Below are positions 1 to 9,200 of a stretch of DNA of 64,000 nt, one piece after another (positions within the stretch are counted from its first letter, which is position 1; each line of letters starts with the position of its first letter). The stretch spans positions 16,592 to 80,591 of the forward strand of contig JBGPWL010000009.1 of assembly GCA_041492185.1 (NCBI GenBank). Reading direction: 5' to 3'. Source of the stretch: JAOAPY01 sp041492185 (GTDB taxonomy: Bacteria; Acidobacteriota; Blastocatellia; Pyrinomonadales; Pyrinomonadaceae). The position numbers and the translations under genes were made by a program. The notes beneath the pieces were generated by a model, which was given only the letters and a program-made list of their open reading frames with translations, was not told the origin of the DNA and searched no databases.

Positions 1-670
1 CGCGACCGGTCTGATCAACTACGAACACAACCGGAAGACCGGCGTCGAGCAACTCGCGCTCATTTTTGGAAGTCACTTGCTGGACTGCCTTGAAAACGTC
101 CTGGAATGAAACAATCGCCACGACCGCGGCGACAACATTACTGTTTCCCGGTCCAGCCATCACGGGAGCGGCGATCGTTAGAGCCATCTCCTGGCCTGAG
201 CGAATGATCTGCGGACGGCTGACGACCAACCCGCTGCCGCTCATGCGCGCCAAGACTTCGCTGACCCGTTGATCGACTTCTTCAAGCTTGATAACGTCTG
301 GTTGGAACGCTCTTCGCATCTTGCCGTCGACGGGCCAGATGACGAGAGCAATCAGGTTAGGATCCTCTTGAAGCGATTTCTGTAAGCGTTGCTCGTAGCC
401 GGGATCGTTGAGGGCCTTGATGCCGCCGGCAATCTCAAACGCGCGCGCCAGTCCGGTCACAACATCGCGATAACGTTGTCCGTAGAGTTCAATCTGTCTG
501 GCCTTGTCCTGCACGAGTTGCGCCTGATATCGTCCCTCGACGGAGCGCAACTCGTCCGCGCTGCGAGCGGACAACAGCGTGCCGGCCAGCGCCAACGGCA
601 AGAGACCAACGAGTAGCAACACGGCAAGGACGATGTAGAGGAGGCGAATGCGCCTTACGTTCTCAGGCAT
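1..670 (-). CDS. Membrane sensor protein, N-terminal part (cut by window edge)
   Basis: Reading the minus strand from the ATG at 668-670 gives an open frame of about 223 codons running off the left edge. It starts MPENVRRIRLLYIV and continues into one membrane segment (about residues 9-30), followed by an extracytoplasmic region of about 190 residues. That region looks like a Cache-type ligand-sensing domain: a long helix after the membrane, then alternating strands with phrases such as LIALVIWP and MALTIAAPVMAG. The output domain lies outside the window, so histidine kinase, cyclase, diguanylate cyclase or phosphatase are all possible. It is transcribed away from the ECF sigma operon. Confidence is high that it is a gene, moderate for a sensor role. 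Confidence 0.75.
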   Translation of the reverse strand, partial: MPENVRRIRLLYIVLAVLLLVGLLPLALAGTLLSARSADELRSVEGRYQAQLVQDKARQIELYGQRYRDVVTGLARAFEIAGGIKALNDPGYEQRLQKSLQEDPNLIALVIWPVDGKMRRAFQPDVIKLEEVDQRVSEVLARMSGSGLVVSRPQIIRSGQEMALTIAAPVMAGPGNSNVVAAVVAIVSFQDVFKAVQQVTSKNERELLDAGLPVVFVVDQTGR

Positions 671-994
671 TATCGATTGCGAAAAGGTCGAAAGTTATCT
701 CAGGGTTAACAAACGAGGCAGGTGACAGGGGCCCTAATGACCTCTCGGCAGGCAAGGCCAACCGCTCTTCATCTTACCGAGCGAGCAGTCGGCTGTCAAT
801 GTTTTGCTGCCTTTAACTCGCTGAAAAAGCTATACTAAGCACATCAATCGGGAACCTGGGCATCTGATTCGGGCGGTGTGACCCCTTCAAGATTGCCAAT
901 CACCCGGAACCCGAATATTGATTGCTGAACTATGATGGTTTTATCAACTTAGCGACCCTATACTGCGTCTAAATTGTTGAGCGCCGTCGATGAA
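671..994. other. Divergent intergenic region, sensor gene / ECF sigma operon
   Basis: These 324 bases separate two divergent genes and must hold both promoters. A TATACT -10-like hexamer is visible near 831, but no convincing -35 partner. No repeat or RNA gene was recognised. Confidence 0.4.
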
Positions 995-1054
995 ATGGCG
1001 CTCAGCTTTGAAAATCGGACGCGAGCACGGCGTGGGCACGCGAGACCAAAAGGG

Positions 1055-1633
1055 ATGGAGAGGGCTACGAGCGACGAGCAAATCGTAGAACGCGCTTTGA
1101 CGGGGGATGCAGAGGCTTTCGGCGAGATCGTTCGTCGCTGGGAGCGGCGCATCTTCGCGCTTACTTTTGGCATGCTCGGGCGCGAAGAGGATGCGCGTGA
1201 CGCAACGCAGGAAACGTTTCTGGCTGCATTCCGAAATCTTCGCGGCTTTCGCGGCGAAGCAAAGGTGTCGTCGTGGCTGCATCGCATCGCCGTCAATCAG
1301 TGCATCACTCGACAGCGACGCGCAAAAGTAAGGAACGAAGCTGCACTTGATGACGAAGAGGAAAAGGACGCGTCGAGTTTTGCCGCCCCGCTTGAGATTT
1401 CGCCGGCGCGGGTAGTCGAGGGGCGAGAAAGAAGTATCGCGGTCAAACGCGCGGTTAACAGTTTGCCGGTTGAACTGCGACAGATCATTGTGATGAAGGA
1501 ATTTGAAGAGTTAACGTTTCGAGAAATTGCCGATGCCCTTGAATTGCCCTTGAGCACGGTTAAGAGTCGCATGTACACCGCACTGCGACAGTTGCAGATG
1601 CGACTCGAGCGGTTCGGCGATCAGGGAGCCTGA
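1055..1633 (+). CDS. ECF-family RNA polymerase sigma factor
   Basis: Sigma-70 family factor of the extracytoplasmic-function type, 192 aa from ATG 1055. Region 2 is visible from SDEQIVERALTGDAEAF through the DATQETFLAAF and WLHRIAVNQC helices. Region 4 is at the C-terminus, with LPVELRQIIVMKEFEELTFREIA followed by a recognition helix ending STVKSRMYTALRQL. ATG 1055 directly precedes the conserved start and has an AAAAGGG-like ribosome site. In-frame ATG 995 or TTG 974 would add a basic stretch and cannot be excluded. The stop overlaps the next gene's first possible ATG (TGATG), so it is likely translated together with the anti-sigma factor downstream. Confidence 0.95.
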   Translation: MERATSDEQIVERALTGDAEAFGEIVRRWERRIFALTFGMLGREEDARDATQETFLAAFRNLRGFRGEAKVSSWLHRIAVNQCITRQRRAKVRNEAALDDEEEKDASSFAAPLEISPARVVEGRERSIAVKRAVNSLPVELRQIIVMKEFEELTFREIADALELPLSTVKSRMYTALRQLQMRLERFGDQGA

Positions 1634-1656
1634 TGCAGGGCGTGGGAGAGAGAGAG

Positions 1657-2361
1657 ATGAAAGAAATAACTAACGATCAAGTATGCGATCGCGCTGACGA
1701 CTTACTTGGATTTCTCTACGGAGAGCTAACCGACTGGGAAACGCGGAAGTTTGAGCAACACTTGCGGGATTGCGCCCCGTGCAAGACGGAATACGCCGCT
1801 TTCGGTGAACTGCGTGAATCGGTGCTTGCGTGGCGCAATGAAGCGCTGGGAGTCAGTGCTGTAACTCCCGTTGTGATCCCACTTCAAGACAGACGGCCGT
1901 CGGCGATCGCGGCGATACGAGAGTTTTTCAATCTTTCTCCGCTATGGATGAAGGGCGCGGCAGCTTTTGCCACCGTGCTGTTCTGCGCGTTCGCTACTCT
2001 CGCCATTGCTCATTTAATCGAGAAGAACAATCTCACCACTCGGGCCGACGGTAACAAGATCTACACCCAACAAGAATTGGACGAGCAAGTAGCGAAGGCC
2101 ATGAAAGAAAAGACGGTGCCAGTTGAGATCATGAAAGATCAGGATCAAAAGACTGCTGCCAATAGTCCACCGCCTTCCAAAGGGCCGGAAAAGCGTCGAG
2201 TGACGGGCGCGAACAACGAGGTCGCAGGCTATTCGCAAAAGCTGCGGCGTCCACTTTCGCGAAGGGAGCGTCAGGAGTTGGCTGCCGATCTGAGACTCTT
2301 ATCGTCTTATGACGACGGTCTGGATCTGGTTGGCGACTCAAATAATCAGCCGCCTAAATAG
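1657..2361 (+). CDS. Zinc-finger anti-sigma factor (single-pass membrane)
   Basis: Probable anti-sigma factor for the preceding ECF sigma. The cytoplasmic N-terminus carries the HxxxCxxC zinc-binding anti-sigma motif (H35, C39, C42, counted from ATG 1657), after FLYGELTDWETRKFEQ. One membrane helix follows (around MKGAAAFATVLFCAFATLAI) and then a charged extracytoplasmic tail of about 120 residues. ATG 1657 has a strong GGGAGAGAGAG ribosome site. ATG 1633 overlaps the sigma stop and would add eight residues. This arrangement normally keeps the sigma factor inactive at the membrane until a stress signal arrives. That role is inferred from family and position. Confidence 0.9.
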   Translation: MKEITNDQVCDRADDLLGFLYGELTDWETRKFEQHLRDCAPCKTEYAAFGELRESVLAWRNEALGVSAVTPVVIPLQDRRPSAIAAIREFFNLSPLWMKGAAAFATVLFCAFATLAIAHLIEKNNLTTRADGNKIYTQQELDEQVAKAMKEKTVPVEIMKDQDQKTAANSPPPSKGPEKRRVTGANNEVAGYSQKLRRPLSRRERQELAADLRLLSSYDDGLDLVGDSNNQPPK

Positions 2362-2371
2362 TTCGGCGGCT
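2348..2371 (+). terminator. Hairpin across the anti-sigma stop codon
   Basis: AGCCGCC and GGCGGCT form a 7-bp stem with a 10-nt loop, spanning the TAG stop codon at 2359-2361. No U-run follows. It could reduce read-through into the Spy-like gene or stabilise the upstream message. Confidence 0.35.
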
Positions 2372-2420
2372 AATTGAGAGAGATTACATGACTAACGTAA
2401 TGATTCTTGTGAGGTTATTT

Positions 2421-3017
2421 ATGAGAAACACTTCAAGCAGACGACGCGGGTTATTGCTGTTGCTCGCGCTCGGCGGAACAGTTTTCACCTTTTCGTCTGT
2501 TCGCGCCCAGTCGACGACTGGCAATTCCGCGCAACAGCAAGCCGACACCCAACCGAGCACCCCGCCTCAGGATCCGATAGGACAGCTTAATCTGACTCCT
2601 GAGCAACGGGTGAAGATCCGCGCAATCCGCGAGGAGAACAAGCAGGAGCGGGCCGCAATCAATCGTCGGGTTCGTGAAGCGCAAATTGCCTTTGATGAAG
2701 CGCTCGACGCCGACAATCCGAGTGAGGAGATGACCGAGCGCAGAGCACGCGAACTCGGCGAAGCACAGGCAGCGGCAATTCGGATGCGGGCTGTTACCGA
2801 GATCAAAATTCGTCGAGTGCTGACGCCCGAGCAGCTCCGCACCTTGCGGCAGTTGCGCCTGGAAGTTCAAAGGGCCCGGCAAGAACAGCGTTTGGAGAAT
2901 CGGGCGAATCAACGAGGCGGTGCTAATGGTCGCCCGTTACCAAACCAGCGCAATGGCGCCGGACCTCTCAATCCCCAGCAGCGGCGCAATGGTCTTCCGC
3001 GCCGACCGCGTCCCTAA
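2421..3017 (+). CDS. Spy/CpxP-like periplasmic protein with LTPEQ motifs
   Basis: Small exported protein. From ATG 2421 it begins MRNTSSRRRGLLLLLALGG, a classical signal peptide ending near VRAQ. The mature part is a charged helical segment bracketed by two LTPEQ motifs (LNLTPEQRVKI and VLTPEQLRTL) about 70 residues apart. This is the pattern of the Spy/CpxP/CnrX superfamily of periplasmic stress sensors and chaperones. The tail is rich in Arg, Asn, Gln and Pro. An in-frame ATG at 2388 has a GAGAGA ribosome site and gives a longer n-region. Position directly after a sigma/anti-sigma pair suggests it is either the sensor for, or a target of, that system. Confidence 0.8.
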   Translation: MRNTSSRRRGLLLLLALGGTVFTFSSVRAQSTTGNSAQQQADTQPSTPPQDPIGQLNLTPEQRVKIRAIREENKQERAAINRRVREAQIAFDEALDADNPSEEMTERRARELGEAQAAAIRMRAVTEIKIRRVLTPEQLRTLRQLRLEVQRARQEQRLENRANQRGGANGRPLPNQRNGAGPLNPQQRRNGLPRRPRP

Positions 3018-3045
3018 CTAAATAATTAGGTGTGCGCATTTCACG

Positions 3046-3080
3046 GAGCCAGCTAGCCTAAACTAGCTGGCTCGCTTTGT
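3046..3080 (+). terminator. Terminator-like hairpin after the ECF operon
   Basis: GAGCCAGCTAG (3046-3056) and CTAGCTGGCTC (3063-3073) form an 11-bp perfect stem with a 6-nt loop, followed by GCTTTGTT. The stem is strong and the U-run weak. It lies 30 bp after the Spy-like gene and most likely ends that transcript. Confidence 0.65.
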
Positions 3081-3287
3081 TGGATCGGCCTCTTATGCGG
3101 CCCGCGCGTCATAAAAAGTCCCTTAAACTCTCGTAAGTTCAAATTCCAGCTTGACGCCTTCCTTCCCTTTTGCGCATGATAAGTCGCTCTTTCAAACGTA
3201 GCGCCCGACATTTAATAAAGTCTTGACGAGCGAATCTTAAATAGACCGAGCTTTCGGTGCGCCGTTGATGACAGGCATAATTCCCCA

Positions 3288-4052
3288 ATGAACATTGTTG
3301 CGCGCTCACTGCTTGAATTGCAGGAGACGACGCTGCTGGCGGCGCGTGCCGCTCGCGGCGTTTTCAAACGGCCGCGTTATATGCCGGAGACGATCGCGCA
3401 GATGGACGCGATCGGCGTTGGCTCATTAGCGATCATCATCCTCACCGGATTCTTCACGGGCGGCGTGCTGACCGTTCAGACATATCCGACTCTACAAAGT
3501 TACGGCGCCATTGATCAGACCGGTTATCTGGTTTCAGTTGCGCTGGTTCGCGAACTCGGTCCTGTCCTCTGTGCATTGATGGTGACCGGTCGCGTTGGCT
3601 CGGCGATATCAGCGGAACTTGGCTCGATGGTAGTGTCCCAGCAGATCGATGCGATGCGCGCGCTGGGAACAGATCCGATTCGAAAACTGGTCGCGCCTCG
3701 GATTTTGGCGTTGCTGATCAGTCTACCGCTCTTAACGGTGCTGGCCGACATGTTCGGCATCGCCGGTGGTTGGCTGACGGCAACCGGACTGTATCACGTA
3801 CCTTCGAGTATGTTCATAAATTCGGTGCGCGACGGGATTACAGTTGACGATCTTATCGGCGGCTTAATCAAACCTCTCGTTTTCGCTTTTATCATCGGCA
3901 CAGTTTCGTGCCGCAAGGGACTGGCAACTGAAGGAGGAACTGTCGGCGTTGGTGTTTCAACTACCAGGGCGGTGGTGCTGGCATCAATCGTGGTGATTAT
4001 CGCTGACTATTTCCTGGCAAAGGCGCTTCAGATTATACTCAACACTTCTTAG
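3288..4052 (+). CDS. mlaE: MlaE-family lipid ABC transporter permease
   Basis: Inner-membrane permease of the Mla/MCE phospholipid transport family, 254 aa, the usual length. An amphipathic N-terminal helix leads to about five membrane segments. Family hallmarks include GVLTVQTYPTLQSYGA, ALVRELGPVLCALMVTGRVGSAI and the loop AELGSMVVSQQIDAMRALGTDP, which contacts the ATPase. It moves lipids between inner and outer membranes with the ATPase and MCE protein encoded next. The first gene of the set; no MlaC or MlaB homologue is present nearby. Confidence 0.93.
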   Translation: MNIVARSLLELQETTLLAARAARGVFKRPRYMPETIAQMDAIGVGSLAIIILTGFFTGGVLTVQTYPTLQSYGAIDQTGYLVSVALVRELGPVLCALMVTGRVGSAISAELGSMVVSQQIDAMRALGTDPIRKLVAPRILALLISLPLLTVLADMFGIAGGWLTATGLYHVPSSMFINSVRDGITVDDLIGGLIKPLVFAFIIGTVSCRKGLATEGGTVGVGVSTTRAVVLASIVVIIADYFLAKALQIILNTS

Positions 4053-4069
4053 CTTCAGGTAGGTTTTTG

Positions 4070-4981
4070 ATGACCTCGACATACAGCCAGAGTTTGGGAA
4101 TCGCCGATCAACCGGACGGACGTGTAAGCGACAACGCCGCCGGGTCGACGTTTCATGAAGTCGACGATCGTGATCGGGCGATTCCGGCGATTGAGTTCCG
4201 AGACGTCGATCTCGCCTTTGACGATCGGCAAGTGCTCAACCGTCTCAGCTTCAAAGTGATGAAGGGCGAGACAAAGATCATTCTCGGCGGTTCCGGCGGT
4301 GGCAAGTCGACGATTATCAAGCTCGTGCTGGGCCTGCTCAAGCCCGACGCCGGGCAGGTTTTGGTCGACGGCGAAGACATTACTTACTACAACGAAGCTC
4401 AGATGATGCGCGTGCGCAAGAAGATCGGAATGGTTTTTCAGGAAGGCGCGCTCTTTGACTCGCTCTCGGTTTACGACAATGTCGCCTATCGCCTGCACGA
4501 GCAGGCCGTTCCTGAAGACGAGGTGGAACGCGAAGTGCGCCGCATGCTTCGCTTCGTTAATCTGGAAGACGCCATCGACAAGATGCCCGCTGAATTGTCA
4601 GGCGGCATGCGCCGGAGAGTAGGAATCGCGCGCGCCCTGATTGGCGATCCGAAGATTGTGCTCTTTGACGAGCCGACAGCGGGCCTTGACCCGCCGACGG
4701 CGCGAACCATTTGCGAACTGGCGATGAAGCTGCGAGATCTGGAAGACGTGTCATCGATCTTCGTCACGCACGAGATGAACAACCTTGACTATATCTGCTC
4801 CGAGTACGCGCTGGTCAATGAAGAGGGTCAAGTGGTGTTCGAGCGAGAGGGCGAGCGTCTTTGCCTAATTAACAGCAAAGTGCTGATGATGCGCGAGGGT
4901 AATATCATTTTCAGTGGGACGGACGAGACTTTGCGAAGGGCGGAGGATCCGTATATTCAAAGGTTTCTTCGCGGACACTAA
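4070..4981 (+). CDS. mlaF: MlaF-family ABC transporter ATP-binding protein
   Basis: ATPase partner of the preceding permease, about 303 aa. Walker A is GGSGGGKST, the Q-loop region reads GMVFQEGALFDSL, the signature is LSGGMRRRVGIARAL and Walker B is IVLFDEPTAGLDP. A switch histidine lies in FVTHEMNN. An N-terminal extension of about 40 residues precedes the first strand of the fold. ATG 4070 has AGGTAGG upstream; the TTG at 4067 is less likely. It starts 17 bp after mlaE, so the two are probably co-translated. Confidence 0.93.
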   Translation: MTSTYSQSLGIADQPDGRVSDNAAGSTFHEVDDRDRAIPAIEFRDVDLAFDDRQVLNRLSFKVMKGETKIILGGSGGGKSTIIKLVLGLLKPDAGQVLVDGEDITYYNEAQMMRVRKKIGMVFQEGALFDSLSVYDNVAYRLHEQAVPEDEVEREVRRMLRFVNLEDAIDKMPAELSGGMRRRVGIARALIGDPKIVLFDEPTAGLDPPTARTICELAMKLRDLEDVSSIFVTHEMNNLDYICSEYALVNEEGQVVFEREGERLCLINSKVLMMREGNIIFSGTDETLRRAEDPYIQRFLRGH

Positions 4982-4983
4982 AG

Positions 4984-5064
4984 AAAGGATGAAGGATGAA
5001 GGATGAGGGATGAAAAATGGCGGTGAACGCGCTTCGTTCATCCTTCATCCTTTCGCCCTCATCG
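4984..5064. repeat. Heptamer arrays forming an inverted repeat inside the mla operon
   Basis: Four in-phase copies of GGATGAA-like heptamers (4987-5014) face four complementary copies starting TTCATCC (5037-5064). The arms 4984-5000 and 5037-5053 are a perfect 17-bp inverted repeat with a 36-nt loop. There is no U-run, so it is unlikely to be a simple terminator. It fills nearly the whole gap between mlaF and mlaD. Confidence 0.85.
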
Positions 5065-5077
5065 TTGAATTGACGCC

Positions 5078-6223
5078 ATGCCAAAAACCAGAAGAACAGT
5101 CGGTCTGAGTGAACTGCGCGTCGGCTTGCTCGTGCTTGTTTCGATCGCAGTCTTGATTTTTCTAATCCTGAATGCGTCTGGCGACATCAACCCATTCGCC
5201 AAGAAACTGCACCTGAAGGCCCAATTCGTGGATGCGAATGGATTGCGCGACGGGTCTGAAGTGAGGCTGGCGGGTGTGCGGGTCGGCAAGGTGGACAAAA
5301 TTACTTTGCTGCCACCCTCGGACGCGCCCAACGCAAAGAGGGTCGAAGTGCTCATGATAATTGACGGCACCATCGACGGCCGGCCGGCGTCGGAACGCAT
5401 TCGAGTGGATTCCACCGCGGAACAGGGTTCGCCGGGCCTGCTGGGAAACGAGATGCTCATAAACATCATCCCGGGAACCGCCTTGGGCGCGCCGGCGAAG
5501 GACTATGCCATCCTTAACAGCTCTTCTTCCAACACCGTAAACGATTTCGCGAAATCAGGAACGGATCTGGCGCAAAAGCTCAGCAAGCTTTCCGACGAGA
5601 TTAGCGACATCGTGCGCGGCGTCAAGGAAGGTAAAGGAACGGTCGGCCAACTCTTCGACAATCCTTCAATGTACAACAATGTGAACGCTACGGTTCGCGA
5701 CATAGAAGACCTGGTTGTGCAAATAAAATCCGGCAACGGATCGGCGGGAAGATTTGTCAACGATCCTGAGCTTTACAATAATGCGAATGAGTTAGCCAAA
5801 AACCTGAAAGCCCTCTCCGATGACATCCGGCAGGCGAAGGGCACGGTCGGCAAGCTCGTCGAGAGCGATGAACTTTACAATCGGATCAATCGCATGGCCG
5901 ATAAGGTCAATCATTCGATCGATCAGATCGATTCAATCGTCGCCGAAGTCAATGCGGGCCGCGGTACGCTCGGCCGGCTGGTGAAGGACGATCAGATCTA
6001 CAACGATGCGCGCGCCGCCATCGCGCGCTTCAACACGGCCGCGGAACGCATCGACAACGTCGTGGCAGCAGCACAGCGCGGTGAAGGCACAATCGGAAAA
6101 CTGCTGACGGACGACTCGCTTTATTCAAACGTCAATCAGCTTTCGTCCGAAAGCACGAAACTGCTCTACGACTTTCGCCAGAATCCGAAGAAATATCTAA
6201 CGATCAAGTTTCAATTGTTTTAG
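5078..6223 (+). CDS. mlaD: MlaD/MCE-family lipid-binding protein with C-terminal repeats
   Basis: Periplasmic MCE protein anchored by one N-terminal helix (about residues 15-35, VGLLVLVSIAVLIFL). The MCE domain covers about residues 40-150, including DANGLRDGSEVRLAGVRVGKV and GSPGLLGNEMLINI. The C-terminal 200 residues hold five repeats of roughly 40 residues, each with a G[TS]xG[QRK][LF] motif followed by an acidic stretch and a Tyr/Met-Asn/Asp pair. This pattern is common in MCE proteins outside the proteobacteria and probably forms a helical stalk. It should bind lipid and deliver it to or from the MlaEF complex. Confidence 0.9.
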   Translation: MPKTRRTVGLSELRVGLLVLVSIAVLIFLILNASGDINPFAKKLHLKAQFVDANGLRDGSEVRLAGVRVGKVDKITLLPPSDAPNAKRVEVLMIIDGTIDGRPASERIRVDSTAEQGSPGLLGNEMLINIIPGTALGAPAKDYAILNSSSSNTVNDFAKSGTDLAQKLSKLSDEISDIVRGVKEGKGTVGQLFDNPSMYNNVNATVRDIEDLVVQIKSGNGSAGRFVNDPELYNNANELAKNLKALSDDIRQAKGTVGKLVESDELYNRINRMADKVNHSIDQIDSIVAEVNAGRGTLGRLVKDDQIYNDARAAIARFNTAAERIDNVVAAAQRGEGTIGKLLTDDSLYSNVNQLSSESTKLLYDFRQNPKKYLTIKFQLF

Positions 6224-6262
6224 GAAGAATTGTTGTTGCTGACTGCAGCCTCGCGTTAACCG

Positions 6263-9200
6263 TCAAAAACTCGATTTGACGACCAGCACGATCGTCCGCG
6301 CAGGCACGACTGTATCCACCGCGGAGCCGAAACCCGGCGCGCCAATGACCCTGATTGGCAGGCCAAAGTTGGCGCGGTTGAAGAGATTGAAAAACTCCGC
6401 CCGAAACAAAAGGTTCTTCGTTTCCCCAAACCTGAGGGTCCTGCTAACTGACAGATCAAGATCGATCAAGTTATCGCCGCGAGCCGTGTTGCGGCCTACT
6501 GCACCATTCTGTCGGAAGGTGAAGAAATCAGTAAGCTGCCGCCCCGGAGCGAGAACAATTCGTTGCGGTCCGTGACCGGTAAGAAAGATGAGTCCGTTAG
6601 TAGTCGAGGGTCGATCAGTTAGATTGCCGTCGAAGTTGGCATCCACCGGAAGATTGAGCGTGAACGGCTGGCCCGTGTTCGCCTGAAGAATCGAAGCGAC
6701 TTGCCAGTTCCTTAGCAACCTGCCTGCGCCGCTTGAATTGCGGTAGAACGGCAAGTCCCACAACAGCGAAGCAACAAAGCGGTGACGGACGTCGAAATTC
6801 GCATCGCCGCGCTCAGCTCGGAAGTTGAACGAGTCCTGAGCGATGACGGGCGCGCCGGCGATTGGAAAAAGATCCGAGACATCATCAATCGCGTGCGACC
6901 AGGTGTAGGCGGCTGTGAACTGATAGTTATGGCTGTACCGTTTGCGGGCTTCGACTTGCAGCGCGTGATAGCTTGAATTGGCTTTGTTTTCAAAGATCTG
7001 ATAAGGACCAAGCAGAAAGTTTGGCCGCTGAGGCTTGAGGGCTGCATTAACATTTACTATCGTTGGATCAAGGGGTTGGGCGTTGAGCGAGATGCTCGGA
7101 ATTATCTCCTTGCCGAGGTTGGGAGTAGTTAAGCGTGTTAGCTTTGTACCTTTCGTACCTACATAGGCGATGGAGAGCAGATAGCCACGCGAGATCTCGC
7201 GCTCCGCGGTGAGGTGCCACTGCTGCGCATAAGGCGCGCGCAGTTTCTTCTCGGGTAGAGTGAAGGCTAACCCATTGCCGGAGTTGAAAAGGTGTCCAAT
7301 CACCGGTGCAAAGTCCTGAGGCAGAAGGCCGAATTGGTTGCACGTCCCAAATTGATTGCAGGGTGTTTGAGCAAGTAAGAGAGCAAAGTGCGAGATTTGA
7401 TCAAAGGCCACGAATCGTGCTGGATTGTTAAAAGCAAAGGGGTTGGGGGAAGCCGCACCCGGATCAAAACTGAACTGAATCTCATTTGGAAAAACGTTGC
7501 GCGATTGACTGATAACCGCTCCGAGAATTGTGTCATAGTAGGTTCCAAAGCCGCCTCGTATTACTGTTCTTCCTTTATCATCGACTGACCAGGCGAAGCC
7601 TACGCGCGGAGCGAATTTGAGATAGTCAGGGTCATAAATCCTTCGGCGACCGTCGAGTATCCTGCGGTATGCACCGAGGGTGGCATCAAACTGATCGCTA
7701 GTGCGAAAAATGTTGAAAATGGATAGGCCCGAAGGCGGTAAATTCTCCAGCGCCAGCGCGCGCTCGATGCGACGATTTACCTCGCGCGGCACCGTGTTGT
7801 ATTCGTACCGCAAACCGTAATCAAGAACCAATCTTCGCCCGATGCGCCAGTTATCGTTGAGGAATCCATGAAATTCAGAGAAGCGCAGGCCAATGGTTGA
7901 ATCCGGAGCACCGAGCGTGATGGTCTGCAAGACTGAGGATGGAATGCCCAGAGCGGCAACCTGCACTCCGGGAATCACCGTTGTGTCGTTCAATAAGCCA
8001 TAGCCAAAGATTGCCTCCGGACGATAGAGTCGATCCATGACGCTATTCAACTGATAGCGACGAATGTTGACTCCAAACTTGATTGAATGTTTCCCGGTCA
8101 ACCATGAGACTGAGTCCGCGTACTGGAAGGTATTGCTCGCGCGACGCTGCGGGAAGGTGAAGGCATTCACGCCAACGGGACTAAACGGCTCAATCAGCAG
8201 TTCGCCCAGAGGACCTGTGTCCGCCGTGCCGTGGTTCACCTGGTGACCAGCGGGACTCAGCAAAAAGTCGACGGCGCTGGATTTAGCCGAAAAGATAAAT
8301 GGATTGTTGAGGTACTCAAACAAATTCAGTCGGGTGCGGCCAAAGGAAAAGCGAGCCTGGTTAGAAATAGTCTGGCCGAGGGCTTTGTCAAAGATGAGCG
8401 AGAAATTATGCGACCGGGTTCGGGAATTTAGTGTCGAACGAATCGCTTCGTTAACGCTCGGCAGAACGCGGGAATCGTCCGCAAAATTATAACGACCGGT
8501 TAATGAACTGCTCGAAGTTACCTGATGCGTCAATTTGAGCGAAGCAATATTGCCACCACTATCCGCGGGTATTCTCTGCGTAAACGTGTTTAGTCCGTAT
8601 GGGCCAGCGGGATTGTTAGGCAACGGATATAAACTAAGCACCCTGAGCCCTAAAGGCAGAGCATCTACGAACTCGACCGGAGGGCTGATTCCATGGAAGA
8701 AGGTCCAGAATGGGACTCCACCCTGGAACTTTCGCTCTGCAATCGTTGGTGTCGAGAAGTGCTCAGTTGTAGATGCTCTGGTTTGATCGTGTTCGTAACT
8801 GAAGAAAAACTGTGTGCGATTGCGGATGATTGGTCCGCCAAGGTTAACGCCCAGGTTCGTGCGCGTAAGTGGCGGTTTTCCTCCGGTGTCAAAGAAGTTT
8901 CGCGCGTTCAATCGTGAATCAGTAAAGAACGCATATAGTTGTCCGTGATATTTCTTCCCACCATACTTCGTGACAGCATTGACCTGCGATCCAAAGTTGC
9001 GGCCAAGCTCTGTATCCCAAAGCAGCGTAGAAATCGAAACCTCTTTGACCGATTCGATTGGCTGGGGAACTAAGGCTACGAAGCCCTGGCGACGAACACC
9101 TACATCGGGATCGTTATTGTCTGAGCCGTCCACTGAGAAATTGTTCGAGCGTGCACGCATACCGTTGACCGAGAACTCTCCCGCAGTTCCGATGCCGAAC

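Noticed and set aside
4984..5064. Intrinsic terminator within the mla operon
   Set aside because: No U-run and very large loop; heptamer structure marks it as a repeat locus.
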